A stretch of DNA of 64,000 bases from RGIG1902 sp034926865 (GTDB lineage Bacteria > Bacillota > Clostridia > Oscillospirales > Butyricicoccaceae). The position numbers and the translations under genes were made by a program. The notes below the pieces were generated by a model. It was given only the letters and a program-made list of their open reading frames with translations, was not told where the DNA came from and did no database searches. Shown here piece by piece: positions 17,389-26,673 of the stretch. The stretch's first letter is position 1. Every line of letters begins with the position of its first letter. The stretch covers positions 1-64,000 of the forward strand of contig JAYFQP010000004.1 of the NCBI GenBank assembly GCA_034926865.1, given 5' to 3'.

Positions 17389-19158
17389 ATGACTATTTTT
17401 GATGTGTTTACACTTTTTGGCGGGCTAGCAATGTTCCTATACGGAATGTCCGCCATGGGTGAGGGCCTTGAGCGCAAAGCAGGCGGAAAGTTGAAAGACC
17501 TTCTGGAACGGCTTTCCTCAAACCCATTTAAAGGTTTTCTGCTGGGGCTTGGAGTAACGGCGATAATCCAAAGCTCATCTGCTACCACAGTAATGGTAGT
17601 AGGCTTTGTCAACTCGGGCGTCATGCAGCTCAATCAGGCTATAGGCATAATAATGGGAGCCAATGTCGGTACAACGGTTACCGCATGGATACTAAGCCTC
17701 TCGGGTTTAAGCGGAGACAGCCTTTTCATAAAACTGCTTAAACCGTCAAGCTTTTCACCTATTATGGCCGTTATCGGCATAATCCTGTATATGTTTTCAA
17801 AACGCTCGTCTAAAAAGGACACCGGATCTATTCTTCTTGGATTTGCCATACTTATGTTTGGGATGCAAACCATGTCTTCCGCGGTGGCACCTCTTGCCGA
17901 TATGCCTGAGTTTGCCAACCTGCTGCTGCTTTTCTCAAACCCCATTTTCGGCGTTTTGGCAGGAGCGATTCTTACAGGAATCATACAAAGCTCTTCAGCC
18001 TCTGTAGGCATTTTGCAGGCAATCAGCTCAACAGGCAGCCTGACATATGGAACAGCCATACCAATTATCATGGGCCAGAATATCGGAACATGTGTAACGG
18101 CTCTTCTTTCCTCAATAGGAACAGGACGTAACGCTAAAAGAGCAGCGATGGTCCATCTGTATTTCAATATTATCGGAACTACGATATTCCTTACAGGCTA
18201 TGGCATCATAGTCGTCTTGTTTAAGCCTGTATTCTCTTCCATGGCCATTAATGCGGCGGGGATCGCGTTGGTTCATACCTCCTTTAACCTTATAGCAACT
18301 GCCATTATGCTTCCTTTTGCCTCTTTGCTTGAAAAGCTTGCATATATGACTGTCAAAGATGGCAAGGAAAAAGATGAACCCTTTGAGCTTTCACTTCTCG
18401 ACGAGCGCATAATGGCTACTCCCTCGGTGGCGGTTGAGCAGTGTCGCAGAGTTGCCAATATGATGGCCGAGTTCTCAGTTGACGCCTGCCGCAAGGCTAT
18501 GACCCTATTAGATACTTTTGATACAAATACCATTGAGGAAGTTTCACAGCTTGAAAAGCGGGTAGATGTTCTTGAAGACCGAATGGGCACATATCTTCTT
18601 TCTCTGGGACGGATGGCGCTCAGCCAGAATGACACCGGAGAAGTAGCGCTTTTGCTTCACTCTATAGGAGATCTGGAGCGTATAGGAGACCATGCCCTTG
18701 GCCTTGCCAGAACGGCTGAAGAGCTTTATACTAAAGATATATCATTTTCTCCCCTCGCGCAGGCCGATATACTGGTTCTCAGGGCAGCGCTGAACGAAAT
18801 AATGAGCATTACGGTGAACGCATTTACCCAGCAGGATCGTGCGCTTGCTCACCGCGTAGAACCCCTTGAGCAAGTGATTGATCTTCTGCGCTTTGCAATG
18901 AAGGAACGCCATATTGACAGGCTGCAGGCCGGGGAATGTACACAGCAAACCGGCTTCATTTTCTCCGACCTTATAACGAACTGCCAGCGCATTTCTGACC
19001 ATTGCTCCAATATTGCCGTATACCTGATAAGAACGCAAGTTGACAAGCTCGATGCTCATGAATATCTTAACGACATAAAGTCTGGAAAAGATACTGAATA
19101 CACTACTCTCTTTAACGAATACAGCAACAAATATCAACTTACTGTCGAAGCGGAGTGA
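17389..19158 (+). CDS. Na+/Pi cotransporter II family protein with PhoU domain
   Basis: This is a 589-residue membrane protein. Two homologous halves carry the NaPi-II signature: GVTAIIQSSSATT with GANVGTTVTAW, and TGIIQSSSASV with GQNIGTCVTAL. They are embedded in about 8 helices (1-330). The C-terminal 240 residues are helical and PhoU-like (SLGRMALSQNDTG, RIGDHALGLA, RISDHCSNIAVY). The start ATG 17389 has GGGAG 6 nt upstream; an ATG at 17374 lacks an SD. It imports or balances phosphate. The Pho-type box upstream and the regulator pair 6 nt downstream support phosphate-limited expression. Confidence 0.93.
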   Translation: MTIFDVFTLFGGLAMFLYGMSAMGEGLERKAGGKLKDLLERLSSNPFKGFLLGLGVTAIIQSSSATTVMVVGFVNSGVMQLNQAIGIIMGANVGTTVTAWILSLSGLSGDSLFIKLLKPSSFSPIMAVIGIILYMFSKRSSKKDTGSILLGFAILMFGMQTMSSAVAPLADMPEFANLLLLFSNPIFGVLAGAILTGIIQSSSASVGILQAISSTGSLTYGTAIPIIMGQNIGTCVTALLSSIGTGRNAKRAAMVHLYFNIIGTTIFLTGYGIIVVLFKPVFSSMAINAAGIALVHTSFNLIATAIMLPFASLLEKLAYMTVKDGKEKDEPFELSLLDERIMATPSVAVEQCRRVANMMAEFSVDACRKAMTLLDTFDTNTIEEVSQLEKRVDVLEDRMGTYLLSLGRMALSQNDTGEVALLLHSIGDLERIGDHALGLARTAEELYTKDISFSPLAQADILVLRAALNEIMSITVNAFTQQDRALAHRVEPLEQVIDLLRFAMKERHIDRLQAGECTQQTGFIFSDLITNCQRISDHCSNIAVYLIRTQVDKLDAHEYLNDIKSGKDTEYTTLFNEYSNKYQLTVEAE

Positions 19159-19164
19159 TAATAA

Positions 19165-19827
19165 ATGATCTATATCGTCGAGGATGATGACAATATTCGC
19201 CAAATGGAAGCATACGCCCTTAAGGGAAGCGGCTTTGAAGTAATGGAGTTCGTTTCAGGGAGCGATTTTCTCGCACAATGTGAAAAGCAGGCTCCTAAGC
19301 TCGTTCTGCTCGATATAATGCTGCCGGGGCTCGACGGTATGTCCATTCTGAAAAGAATGCGTGAAAACCCTGCTCTCAGAGATGTAGGGGTTATCATGGT
19401 AACGGCGAAAAGTACAGAGCTTGACGCAGTAATGGCTTTAGACAAAGGGGCCGATGACTATATTGCAAAGCCTTTTGGTATCATGGAGCTATTATCCAGA
19501 GTCAAGGCTCTTATGCGAAGAGTTGACAGCTCACGCCCTTCCGTATTCTCTTTAGCGGAGATATCCATTGATGACGAGCGCAGAATAGTTTCGGTAGATG
19601 GCAAGGAGTGCCTTTTAACATTTAAGGAATATGAACTTCTTAAATATCTCATGATCAACTGTGGGATCGTGCTCACGCGAGACAGACTAATGGATATAGT
19701 ATGGGGCACAGATTATGAAGGCGGAAGCCGTACGGTAGACATGCATATAAAAACGCTGAGACAAAAGCTTGGCGAAAGCGGCTCGCGTGTTAAGACAGTC
19801 AGAAATGTTGGCTACAAAATAGAATAA
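19165..19827 (+). CDS. OmpR/PhoB-family response regulator (PhoP-like)
   Basis: This is a 220-residue regulator. The receiver domain has Asp in LVLLDIMLPG (about residue 50) and Lys in YIAKPFG. The C-terminal winged helix contains FKEYELLKYLMI and the recognition region GGSRTVDMHIKTLRQKLG. It follows the NaPi cotransporter by 6 nt and precedes its kinase by 13 nt, so the three genes form one operon. It probably binds the TTTACA repeats at 17279-17328 and autoregulates. Confidence 0.93.
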   Translation: MIYIVEDDDNIRQMEAYALKGSGFEVMEFVSGSDFLAQCEKQAPKLVLLDIMLPGLDGMSILKRMRENPALRDVGVIMVTAKSTELDAVMALDKGADDYIAKPFGIMELLSRVKALMRRVDSSRPSVFSLAEISIDDERRIVSVDGKECLLTFKEYELLKYLMINCGIVLTRDRLMDIVWGTDYEGGSRTVDMHIKTLRQKLGESGSRVKTVRNVGYKIE

Positions 19828-19840
19828 GGGGGTTTCCTCT

Positions 19841-21172
19841 TTGGAGACAAAAATAAACTCCAGACTGTTCTTTATGGGCACTTTGTGCATGCTTCTGACA
19901 GCCTCAATAATATTAGTGATCTTCAAAGATATATTCTATAAGCAGGCTGAAGAAAACATAGGTCATATCGCCCAGAGCATAACTATTGCCTATAATGCAC
20001 ATCCAGAAGATACGGATCTTTCCGGCTATGCAAATTACAACTACAGAATAACTCTTATATCTTCTGACGGAACCGTTCTGTATGAAAGCGAAAAAACAGA
20101 CGAGCCGCTGGAAAATCACTCTACAAGAACAGAAGTGGTAGAGGCTGTAAAAAACGGATCAGCCCAAGCGACCAGAAGATCTTCCACGATGGGAACCGAT
20201 ACCTACTATTGCGCTGTACGGCTTTCTGACGGCAATATTCTGCGAATATCTCAGGACGTTAACGGCATGTGGAGTCTTTACAACAAAGCGCTGCCTCTGA
20301 TAATGGTTTTCGGTGGCTTCATATTGCTTATTTCCATCGTTCTGTCCGTAATCTTGACAAAGCAGCTCATTGAACCAATCACCAAACTAGGCGGACAGCT
20401 CAGCGACATTGACAGCAGTATTCCCTACCCAGAGCTGATGCCCTTTGCCGTAAGCCTGAGAGAGTACCGTATGCGCGAAAGTCAAAATGAACAGCAGCGA
20501 AGGGAATTTACGGCTAACGTATCCCATGAGCTGAAAACTCCGCTTACAAGCATATCCGGCTATGCAGAAATGATAGAAAACGGCATGTGCCGCCCGGAGG
20601 ATATCAAAAGCTTCGGCGCCAGAATACACGCCGAGGCTGCCCGTATGATAACGCTTGTCGGAGACATTATAAGGCTCACCCAGCTTGATGAAGCCGACGC
20701 CCCCCCGACCTTTGAAAAAGTCGATCTTCGTCTTCTTGCCGAAAACACCGCTGATCTCTTGGAGCTTTACGCCAAACAACGCAGCATAAAAGTGTTTGTA
20801 AGCGGCCCAAGGACGCCGATAATGGGCAATGAGGGAATATTGGGAGAAATGATCTATAATCTCAGCGATAATGCAATTAAATATAACCGTCCCGGCGGTC
20901 ATGTCTGGATCACCACAGGCACTACCTATGACCGCAAAGCTTTTGTTGAGGTAAAGGACGACGGAATCGGAATACCGCAGAGCCACCAGGCCCGAGTATT
21001 CGAACGGTTTTATCGGGTAGACAAAAGCCACAGCAGAGAATCTGGCGGAACCGGGCTTGGCCTTGCGATTGTAAAGCACGCTGTTTCCATACACGGCGGC
21101 AGCATCAGCCTTAACTCAAAAGAGGGCGGGGGCACGACAATCAGTGTTACCTTTCCCGAAGCCGCGGTATAA
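19841..21172 (+). CDS. Sensor histidine kinase (PhoR-like)
   Basis: This is a 443-residue kinase with a TM helix at about 8-28, an extracytoplasmic domain of about 120 residues (dCache/PAS-like) and a second TM at 152-173. HisKA with His229 in NVSHELKTPLTS follows, then HATPase_c with N-box DNAIKYN and G-boxes DDGIGIP and GTGLGLAI. The start is TTG at 19841, which has AAGGGGG at 19826-19832, 8 nt upstream; no ATG with an SD competes. It is the partner of the preceding regulator. The NaPi-PhoU gene in the same operon suggests it reads phosphate status through PhoU. Confidence 0.93.
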   Translation: METKINSRLFFMGTLCMLLTASIILVIFKDIFYKQAEENIGHIAQSITIAYNAHPEDTDLSGYANYNYRITLISSDGTVLYESEKTDEPLENHSTRTEVVEAVKNGSAQATRRSSTMGTDTYYCAVRLSDGNILRISQDVNGMWSLYNKALPLIMVFGGFILLISIVLSVILTKQLIEPITKLGGQLSDIDSSIPYPELMPFAVSLREYRMRESQNEQQRREFTANVSHELKTPLTSISGYAEMIENGMCRPEDIKSFGARIHAEAARMITLVGDIIRLTQLDEADAPPTFEKVDLRLLAENTADLLELYAKQRSIKVFVSGPRTPIMGNEGILGEMIYNLSDNAIKYNRPGGHVWITTGTTYDRKAFVEVKDDGIGIPQSHQARVFERFYRVDKSHSRESGGTGLGLAIVKHAVSIHGGSISLNSKEGGGTTISVTFPEAAV

Positions 21173-21248
21173 TAAAAATCAGACGAAGGCCTTTTTTAAC
21201 ATTTCTATATATCCCATAAATAATGTCATTTTCCTGTCAGCATTTTTT

Positions 21249-21277
21249 AAACCGCCTTTAAACAGGCGGTTTTATTT
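21249..21277 (+). terminator. Terminator of the Pho-type operon
   Basis: AACCGCCT and AGGCGGTT pair around a short TTAAAC loop and run into TTTTATTTT. Confidence 0.9.
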
Positions 21278-21378
21278 TGCCTTTCTACACAATACACTTG
21301 TTCTATAGCAGCCTGATACCTTTTTCAACTATCGTTATCGTCAAAAAAGCCCAATGAATTATATGCAATTTGCTAATA

Positions 21379-21407
21379 TTGCAACTTTTCCCGCATAATA
21401 GTAGAAT
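21379..21407 (+). promoter_or_regulatory. Possible promoter of the amidohydrolase gene
   Basis: TTGCAA (21379-21384), 17 nt, TAGAAT (21402-21407), about 35 nt before the start codon. Confidence 0.45.
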
Positions 21408-21440
21408 ATAAATATCAATATTATAAGGAGAAATGTGAGC

Positions 21441-22601
21441 ATGATACTTATCAAAAACGGCCATGTAAAGACAATGGCAGGTCCTGATATCGAGGGCGGC
21501 GACGTTCTTATAGAAAACGGCAAAATCAAGGCTGTAGGCGCAGGTCTCAAGGCCCCTGAAGGCACCCAAATAATCGACGCATGCGGCAGGCTTGTTACCC
21601 CTGGCTTTGTCGAAGCCCATTGTCATATAGGCCTTGACAACGAGGGCATGGGCTGGGAAGGACATGACTACAACGAGACCGTGGAGCCTTGCACCCCGCA
21701 TCTCAGAGCCATCGACTCTATAAACCCCATCGACGAAGCTTTCATTAACGCAGTCAAGGGCGGAGTTACAACGGCTGTAACAGGCCCCGGCTCAGCAAAC
21801 GTCATCGGAGGCACATTCGCAGCCATAAAACTTTACGGAAAAAGAGTAGATAAAATGATCGTAAAAGATCCGGTTGCAATGAAGGTAGCCTTTGGTGAAA
21901 ACCCCAAGCGTTGCTACAGCACATTAAAGAAATCTCCTTCCACAAGAATGGCAACTGCAGCTCTCCTTCGCGAAATGCTCTTCAAGACCCAGAAGTATAT
22001 GGCTGATAAAGATGAAGCAGAGAAGAACGGAACAAAGGCTCCAGCTTTTGATATGAAGCTCGAGGCGATGATCCCTGTTCTCAGAAAAGAAATCCCCCTT
22101 AAGGCTCATGCTCACAGGGCCGATGATATCTTTACTGCTATCAGAATAGCAAGAGAGTTTGGCGTAGGCATAACTCTTGACCACTGCACCGACGGTTCAC
22201 TTATCGCCGATGAGCTGGTGGAAGAAGGCCTTCCCGCATTTGTCGGCCCCTCTCTTGGAAAAAAGAGCAAGATCGAACTGGCAAACAAATCTTTTGAAAC
22301 CCCGGGCATTCTTCAAAGAGCCGGCGTCAAGGTCAGCATAATTACCGACTCTCCCGTTATTCCTTTAGCTAACCTGCCTCTCTGCGCTGGCCTGGCTGTC
22401 AAAGGCGGCATGAACATTGAAGAAGCTTGGAAAGCAATCACCATCAATCCTGCAACCTCCACAGGCATAGGAGACAGAGTGGGATCTCTTGAGCCCGGCA
22501 AAGATGCCGATGTAGTTATATTTAACGGCAACCCAATAACCGAAATTACATCCACTGTTGCCACGGCTATTATTGACGGCAAAATTATCTATCAGGAATA
22601 A
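21441..22601 (+). CDS. Metal-dependent amidohydrolase
   Basis: This 386-residue enzyme is of the amidohydrolase superfamily (imidazolonepropionase/dihydroorotase-like branch). It shows the small N-terminal beta domain (ILIKNGHVKTM), the metal motif HCHIG after VTPGFVEA, further ligands in AHAHRADD and DHCTDG, the catalytic Asp in ITDSPV, and the C-terminal return of the beta domain ending GKIIYQE. ATG 21441 is 10 nt from AAGGAG (21425-21430); GTG at 21435 is an alternative. The substrate is unknown; a cyclic amide or dipeptide-like compound would fit the amino-acid-using context. Confidence 0.88.
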   Translation: MILIKNGHVKTMAGPDIEGGDVLIENGKIKAVGAGLKAPEGTQIIDACGRLVTPGFVEAHCHIGLDNEGMGWEGHDYNETVEPCTPHLRAIDSINPIDEAFINAVKGGVTTAVTGPGSANVIGGTFAAIKLYGKRVDKMIVKDPVAMKVAFGENPKRCYSTLKKSPSTRMATAALLREMLFKTQKYMADKDEAEKNGTKAPAFDMKLEAMIPVLRKEIPLKAHAHRADDIFTAIRIAREFGVGITLDHCTDGSLIADELVEEGLPAFVGPSLGKKSKIELANKSFETPGILQRAGVKVSIITDSPVIPLANLPLCAGLAVKGGMNIEEAWKAITINPATSTGIGDRVGSLEPGKDADVVIFNGNPITEITSTVATAIIDGKIIYQE

Positions 22602-22657
22602 GCAATAGAATACTTCAAGGCCACGCAATAAAACATAATACATATTAGATAACAAAT

Positions 22658-22688
22658 AAAACGGTGAAGATTAAATCTTCACCGTTTA
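22658..22688. terminator. Bidirectional terminator between convergent genes
   Basis: AAACGGTGAAGAT and its complement pair almost without a loop, with A/T-rich flanks on both sides. It serves the amidohydrolase and the nucleoside phosphorylase genes. Confidence 0.85.
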
Positions 22689-22733
22689 TAAATTATAGCT
22701 TTTTTAAATAATATTTGCTGACCCTATTTCACC

Positions 22734-23573
22734 TTATAAATTCAGACATGCATCAAGCGCAAGCCTCAAAACAAATTCTCTTATTTCTGTTCTGCTGGTG
22801 AAACTTCGGTTGTCCCATACTTCTCCGCCCAAATTATCTCCTGCATAAAGAATCTGTCCAAATTCAACCCCGTTATACTGGGCAACTGCCATATATGCGG
22901 ATGCTTCCATTTCAACAGTCACGCAATCCTCTTTTTTTCGTTGCTTAATTTTTGATGGAGTTTCTCTATAAAACGCATCCGTTGTCCAGGTCTTTGCCTT
23001 GATATATGGAACCTTTTGCGCGGATAACGTATCTTCAATCGTCTGAACAACATAGCTATTCGCTTCAATCTCCCTCGACGGCTCAACGTAATGGTAAGAC
23101 GTGCCTTCATCTCTAATGGCCGAAGTTGGAATAATCAAATGTCCCACCGCTATCTCTTTTTGTAAAACTCCGCAGCTTCCGCAGGCAATATATTTTCTAC
23201 AGCCGAATGCAGTCAATTCTTCTATTTGAGCGCCTGCAATAGGTGCACCTACCCCGGCCTGTATTAAAGCTACTTTTTCGCCTTTATAATCAAGCTCATA
23301 TACAGGAAGCATAAGAGATTCTGCCTTGAAGTTGGCGGCAATTCTGTGCGGATGTTCTTCAAGGATTTTTTCAATTGCCTTGCTAAAAAAACACAAAACA
23401 CATTTTTCCGTTATATCAACTGGCTTAATAATACTGTTTGGCCTTATAAAGGCATTCTTTTCTTCGTTAAATTCGAGAATCGGAAATTCTCTCTCTATCA
23501 AAGGTTCATCTCCTTCACTATATAAGCTTTCACAGCATTTCACATATTGCCTCTTAATCTCTTGCATTCCCAT
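22734..23573 (-). CDS. Nucleoside phosphorylase (uridine/purine phosphorylase family)
   Basis: This protein of about 279 residues has the PNP/UDP superfamily pattern. It shows ALIQAGVGAPIAGAQIEEL (phosphate/ribose site), a Gly-rich ACGSCGVLQ and the sugar-binding stretch VTVEMEASAYMAVA with the conserved Glu-Met-Glu. It would split a nucleoside with phosphate to base and ribose-1-phosphate. The start is not certain: ATG 23573 or 23567 fits the family but has no SD at the right distance. A GTG at 23636 would add 21 residues. The only AGGAGG lies in the hairpin at 23585-23611. Confidence 0.85.
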   Translation of the reverse strand: MGMQEIKRQYVKCCESLYSEGDEPLIEREFPILEFNEEKNAFIRPNSIIKPVDITEKCVLCFFSKAIEKILEEHPHRIAANFKAESLMLPVYELDYKGEKVALIQAGVGAPIAGAQIEELTAFGCRKYIACGSCGVLQKEIAVGHLIIPTSAIRDEGTSYHYVEPSREIEANSYVVQTIEDTLSAQKVPYIKAKTWTTDAFYRETPSKIKQRKKEDCVTVEMEASAYMAVAQYNGVEFGQILYAGDNLGGEVWDNRSFTSRTEIREFVLRLALDACLNL

Positions 23574-23584
23574 TATAATAAATA

Positions 23585-23611
23585 CTGATACAGGTTTGCC
23601 TCCTGTATCAG
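23585..23611 (-). promoter_or_regulatory. Hairpin containing an SD-like AGGAGG upstream of the phosphorylase
   Basis: CTGATACAGG (23585-23594) and its exact complement (23602-23611) flank 7 nt. On the minus strand the AGGAGG overlaps one arm and the loop. It could be a translation-control hairpin, or the terminator of ridA, since TATTTATT follows. Confidence 0.5.
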
Positions 23612-23723
23612 CGTTTATTTTTCTAAGCCGCGCCACTTAAATACGCAAGCTTTTTCAGCCTCTCCAAAAGGCTTCAAATCCAATTCTTATGCCTTCCTAT
23701 GCCAAAAAAGCGATGTTTAGAAA

Positions 23724-24074
23724 CTACTGCTTAACCGCGGCAATAACAGATATCTCAACCAGTATCTCAGGGCTTGCAAGCTCCGTTTTTACGCAGGCTC
23801 TGGCAGGCTCACTGCCTTTGATTACCCAGCTGTCCCATATTTCATTCATCGCCGAAAAATCATTCATATCCTTAAGGTATATAGTTGCAGAAAGAATACT
23901 CTCTTTGTCAGATCCGTATTTGCAAAGAAGCTCCTCAACCTTATTAAGAACTTCCTTTGTCTGCGCCTTGACGCAGCTTCCGTCACGGCTTGTCTGCCCA
24001 CAGAGATAAAGCGTACCGTCGTATCTTACCGCACGGCTCATCCTTCCCGTTCCCTCAAACCTCTCAATAACCAT
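23724..24074 (-). CDS. RidA family (YjgF/UK114) enamine/imine deaminase
   Basis: This is a 116-residue protein of family length. It shows the LYLCGQTSRD strand-turn, the conserved Arg in EPARACVKTELA and the closing ILVEISVIAA. RidA proteins hydrolyse reactive 2-aminoacrylate-type enamines formed by PLP enzymes on serine, threonine or cysteine. The gene lies upstream of the nucleoside phosphorylase on the same strand, 150 nt apart. A role in amino-acid catabolism fits the window. Confidence 0.92.
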   Translation of the reverse strand: MVIERFEGTGRMSRAVRYDGTLYLCGQTSRDGSCVKAQTKEVLNKVEELLCKYGSDKESILSATIYLKDMNDFSAMNEIWDSWVIKGSEPARACVKTELASPEILVEISVIAAVKQ

Positions 24075-24282
24075 ATTGATAACATCCTTTCATGTTGTTT
24101 AATATATTATAAAGCGTCTAAATGCCCTGTGTAAAGGATTTTTAGCCCGCCTCATATTTACAAAAAAGGCAAGTCATGCTATTATGTATATTAGTAGTAT
24201 CTTTTCGGCAAAAAAACAAGATAATCTGCGTTATGTAACCTTTTTAGCGCATATATGCTTATTAAAGGAGTTGTTGCTGTCT

Positions 24283-25278
24283 ATGACCAAAAAGACTTTT
24301 CCCATAATGCTTTGTATGTTGTGTGTTTTTGGCCTTTTTGCCTTCAGCCAGCCGAACTCTATCAATAAAGCAAAATCCTTTGCTGCATCTCTGGAAAACC
24401 TCTGGCAGGAAGATCAGGATTTCGAAATATCGGATGGCATGGAAATTCCTTTGGCTGATGCGCCTATTTCCACAGTTCTCATGCCTGAAGCCTCCGGCAA
24501 GATTGTATACTCCAACCAAAATGCCGCAATAGACGCCTCCAACTCAGAACAGGGTTATATCATGGTCAAATATACAGGCTCAAGCACAGCAAAGAAAAAG
24601 GTCATTGTTACAGGGCCTTCTAAAGTCAGGTACACCTACGACCTCAATTCAAATGGGCAGTACGAAGTCTTTCCTATGTCTGACGGCAGCGGCGGCTATA
24701 CTGTTGGCATATATCAAAACATTTCCGGCACAAAGTACGGCACGGTTTATACCGCTTCAATGAATATAGCGCTGCAGGATGAGTTTGCCCCCTTCCTGCT
24801 TCCCAACCAGTATGTAAACTATAACGAGAACAGCAAAGCCACCCTCAAAGCGGCTGAGCTCACAAAGGATCAGCCCACGATTCTTAATAAAATAGATGTC
24901 ATTTACAAGTATGTAATAAACAACGTAGCCTATGACAGGCAAGAGGCCGCAACTGTTCAAAGCGGCTATCTGCCCAATGTCGACGAGGTGCTTACAACAG
25001 GAAAAGGCATATGTTTTGACTATGCCGCACTTATGACCGCCATGCTCAGAAGCCAGGGCGTCCCGACAAAACTTGTCGTCGGCTATTCAGGCACCGCTTA
25101 TCATGCGTGGATAAATACGTGGACAAAGGAAAGCGGCTGGCTGGAGGGGGTAATCTTTTTCGACGGAACTACCTGGAAACTGATGGATCCCACTTATGCT
25201 TCTTCAGGAAAATCCGGTGAAGCCATCATGAAGTATATCGGTGACGGAACAAATTATTCTGCAAAATATCTTTACTAA
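24283..25278 (+). CDS. Secreted transglutaminase-like (papain-fold) protein
   Basis: This is a 331-residue exported protein. It has an N-terminal signal segment (KKTFPIMLCMLCVFGLFAF), a beta-rich middle part (60-170) and a C-terminal transglutaminase-like domain. The triad is Cys244 (GKGICFDYA), His274 (YHAWIN) and Asp302 (KLMDPTY). The start at ATG 24283 has AAAGGAG 12 nt upstream; TTG at 24274 is possible. Such domains act as proteases, amidases or cross-linkers at the cell surface. It is followed after 74 nt by the type IV filament-like genes on the same strand and may belong to that locus. Confidence 0.85.
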   Translation: MTKKTFPIMLCMLCVFGLFAFSQPNSINKAKSFAASLENLWQEDQDFEISDGMEIPLADAPISTVLMPEASGKIVYSNQNAAIDASNSEQGYIMVKYTGSSTAKKKVIVTGPSKVRYTYDLNSNGQYEVFPMSDGSGGYTVGIYQNISGTKYGTVYTASMNIALQDEFAPFLLPNQYVNYNENSKATLKAAELTKDQPTILNKIDVIYKYVINNVAYDRQEAATVQSGYLPNVDEVLTTGKGICFDYAALMTAMLRSQGVPTKLVVGYSGTAYHAWINTWTKESGWLEGVIFFDGTTWKLMDPTYASSGKSGEAIMKYIGDGTNYSAKYLY

Positions 25279-25352
25279 GCAATTCTACCAATCTCTTGCG
25301 GGGGGCCTTATGCCTCCCGCTGCTTATATGTGGAGAAAGCGGTGATGCTAAT

Positions 25353-26363
25353 ATGCCCAAGGAAACCCTCACAAATAAAGACCTCTCATACATATGTGCC
25401 CAACTCGGCCTGCTGATGGCAAGCGGCGTATCCCCAAGAGATGGTCTTGAGCTATCCTGCGATACGCTATCGAAAAACTCGGCCTCAGCGGTAAAAAAAG
25501 CCGTCTCTCTTCTTGACGATGGACATTCGCTGTCGGAATCGCTTAACACATCGGGCTTTCCATCTTTTATGTCGTCTCTTATCGCCGTGGGTGAGAACAC
25601 CGGAAATCTTGAAAAAATATTCAAATCCCTCTCATCATACTATACTCAGCTCGATGATGCCAAAGATGCCATCAGCTCGGCTATCCTCTACCCCTCTTTG
25701 ATATTTATCCTCATGCTGGCGGTTCAGGGTGTGCTGGCATCAAGGGTGCTTCCTGTTATGGCCGCAGCCCTTGAGCAAAGCGGCGGCAGCCTCAGCGGAG
25801 CGTCTCTTATGTTTGCCCAAATAGGCTCATGGATATCGCGCAATATATATGCGGCCTGGGGTTTTCTCTTTGTTCTTGTGCTTCTCGTCTCACTTTGTAT
25901 TTTCAACATCGAGAGTTTTTCAAAAGCCTTCCTTTCAAAGACGGGATGGGGCAAGGCCTCGGCCATAGCCTCAAGCACATCTGTCATGGCCATGGCCCTT
26001 CGAGCAGGGGCCAATGCAAATCAATCTCTGCTTATGGCTATCCCCCTTTCCGATTTGACAAAACCTCAGCTGGAAGATTGTCTCAGGCTTATGGAAGAAG
26101 GCCAAAGTTTTGGGAGCGCGGCAGAAAGCTCAAAAATACTTGAGCCATATATGGCAAAGCTGCTTGATGCAGGCATAAAGAGCGGCGCGGCCGACAGCGT
26201 TATGGAACAGCTTGCAAACTTGCTTTACAGCAAGGCTCAGACAAAATTGGAAAAAACTCTCTCCGCGGTTGAGCCTGCGCTTGTCGCGATCATGTCCATC
26301 GCCGCCGGCTTGATCCTTCTGTCGGTCATGGCCCCCCTCGCCTCACTTATTGCCTCGGTATAA
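25353..26363 (+). CDS. GspF/PilC-type inner-membrane platform protein
   Basis: This 336-residue protein has two GspF repeats: LCAQLGLLMASGVSPRDGLEL with VGENTGNLEKIF, and AMALRAGANANQSLLMA with GIKSGAADSVMEQL. Three strongly hydrophobic segments lie near 115-135, 170-190 and 305-330. It is shorter than the usual PilC/GspF (about 400) and starts directly in the first repeat. In type IV filament machines this protein sits at the base of the filament and couples the ATPase to pilin movement. It opens a run of tightly packed genes ending with a PilT-type ATPase and a sortase. Confidence 0.88.
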   Translation: MPKETLTNKDLSYICAQLGLLMASGVSPRDGLELSCDTLSKNSASAVKKAVSLLDDGHSLSESLNTSGFPSFMSSLIAVGENTGNLEKIFKSLSSYYTQLDDAKDAISSAILYPSLIFILMLAVQGVLASRVLPVMAAALEQSGGSLSGASLMFAQIGSWISRNIYAAWGFLFVLVLLVSLCIFNIESFSKAFLSKTGWGKASAIASSTSVMAMALRAGANANQSLLMAIPLSDLTKPQLEDCLRLMEEGQSFGSAAESSKILEPYMAKLLDAGIKSGAADSVMEQLANLLYSKAQTKLEKTLSAVEPALVAIMSIAAGLILLSVMAPLASLIASV

Positions 26364-26367
26364 CAGA

Positions 26368-26673
26368 ATGAGGAAAACTTCTCTTTTTGCGCTGCTTTCT
26401 GCCGCAGTCTTTACAGCGGTGGTGATTTTATTCATGTCAGGGGTCAGCACCGTGGCGCGAAATAACGACGCCTCGGCCTTAGAGGCAATGCGTCAAAGCC
26501 TTTATAAAGCGGCAATCACCTGTTACGCCATCGAAGGCGCTTACCCACAAAGCTATGAGTATATCAGCCAGCACTATGGCGTTCAAATCGATACAACAAA
26601 ATACGCTGTTCATTATGAGATATTTGCTTCAAACATAATGCCGGATATAACGGTGGTGAAGCTCTATGAATAA
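26368..26673 (+). CDS. Small pilin-like membrane protein, locus member A
   Basis: This is a 101-residue protein with one N-terminal hydrophobic helix (LFALLSAAVFTAVVILFM) after a short basic start (MRKT). A globular part contains AAITCYAIEGAYPQSYEYI. That segment resembles the alpha-helix followed by a G-x-YP turn of type II pseudopilins. The canonical prepilin site (G followed by FTLIE) is absent, so the leader would not be cut by a standard prepilin peptidase. It begins 4 nt after gspF and overlaps the next gene by 8 nt. The function is not established. Confidence 0.75.
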   Translation: MRKTSLFALLSAAVFTAVVILFMSGVSTVARNNDASALEAMRQSLYKAAITCYAIEGAYPQSYEYISQHYGVQIDTTKYAVHYEIFASNIMPDITVVKLYE

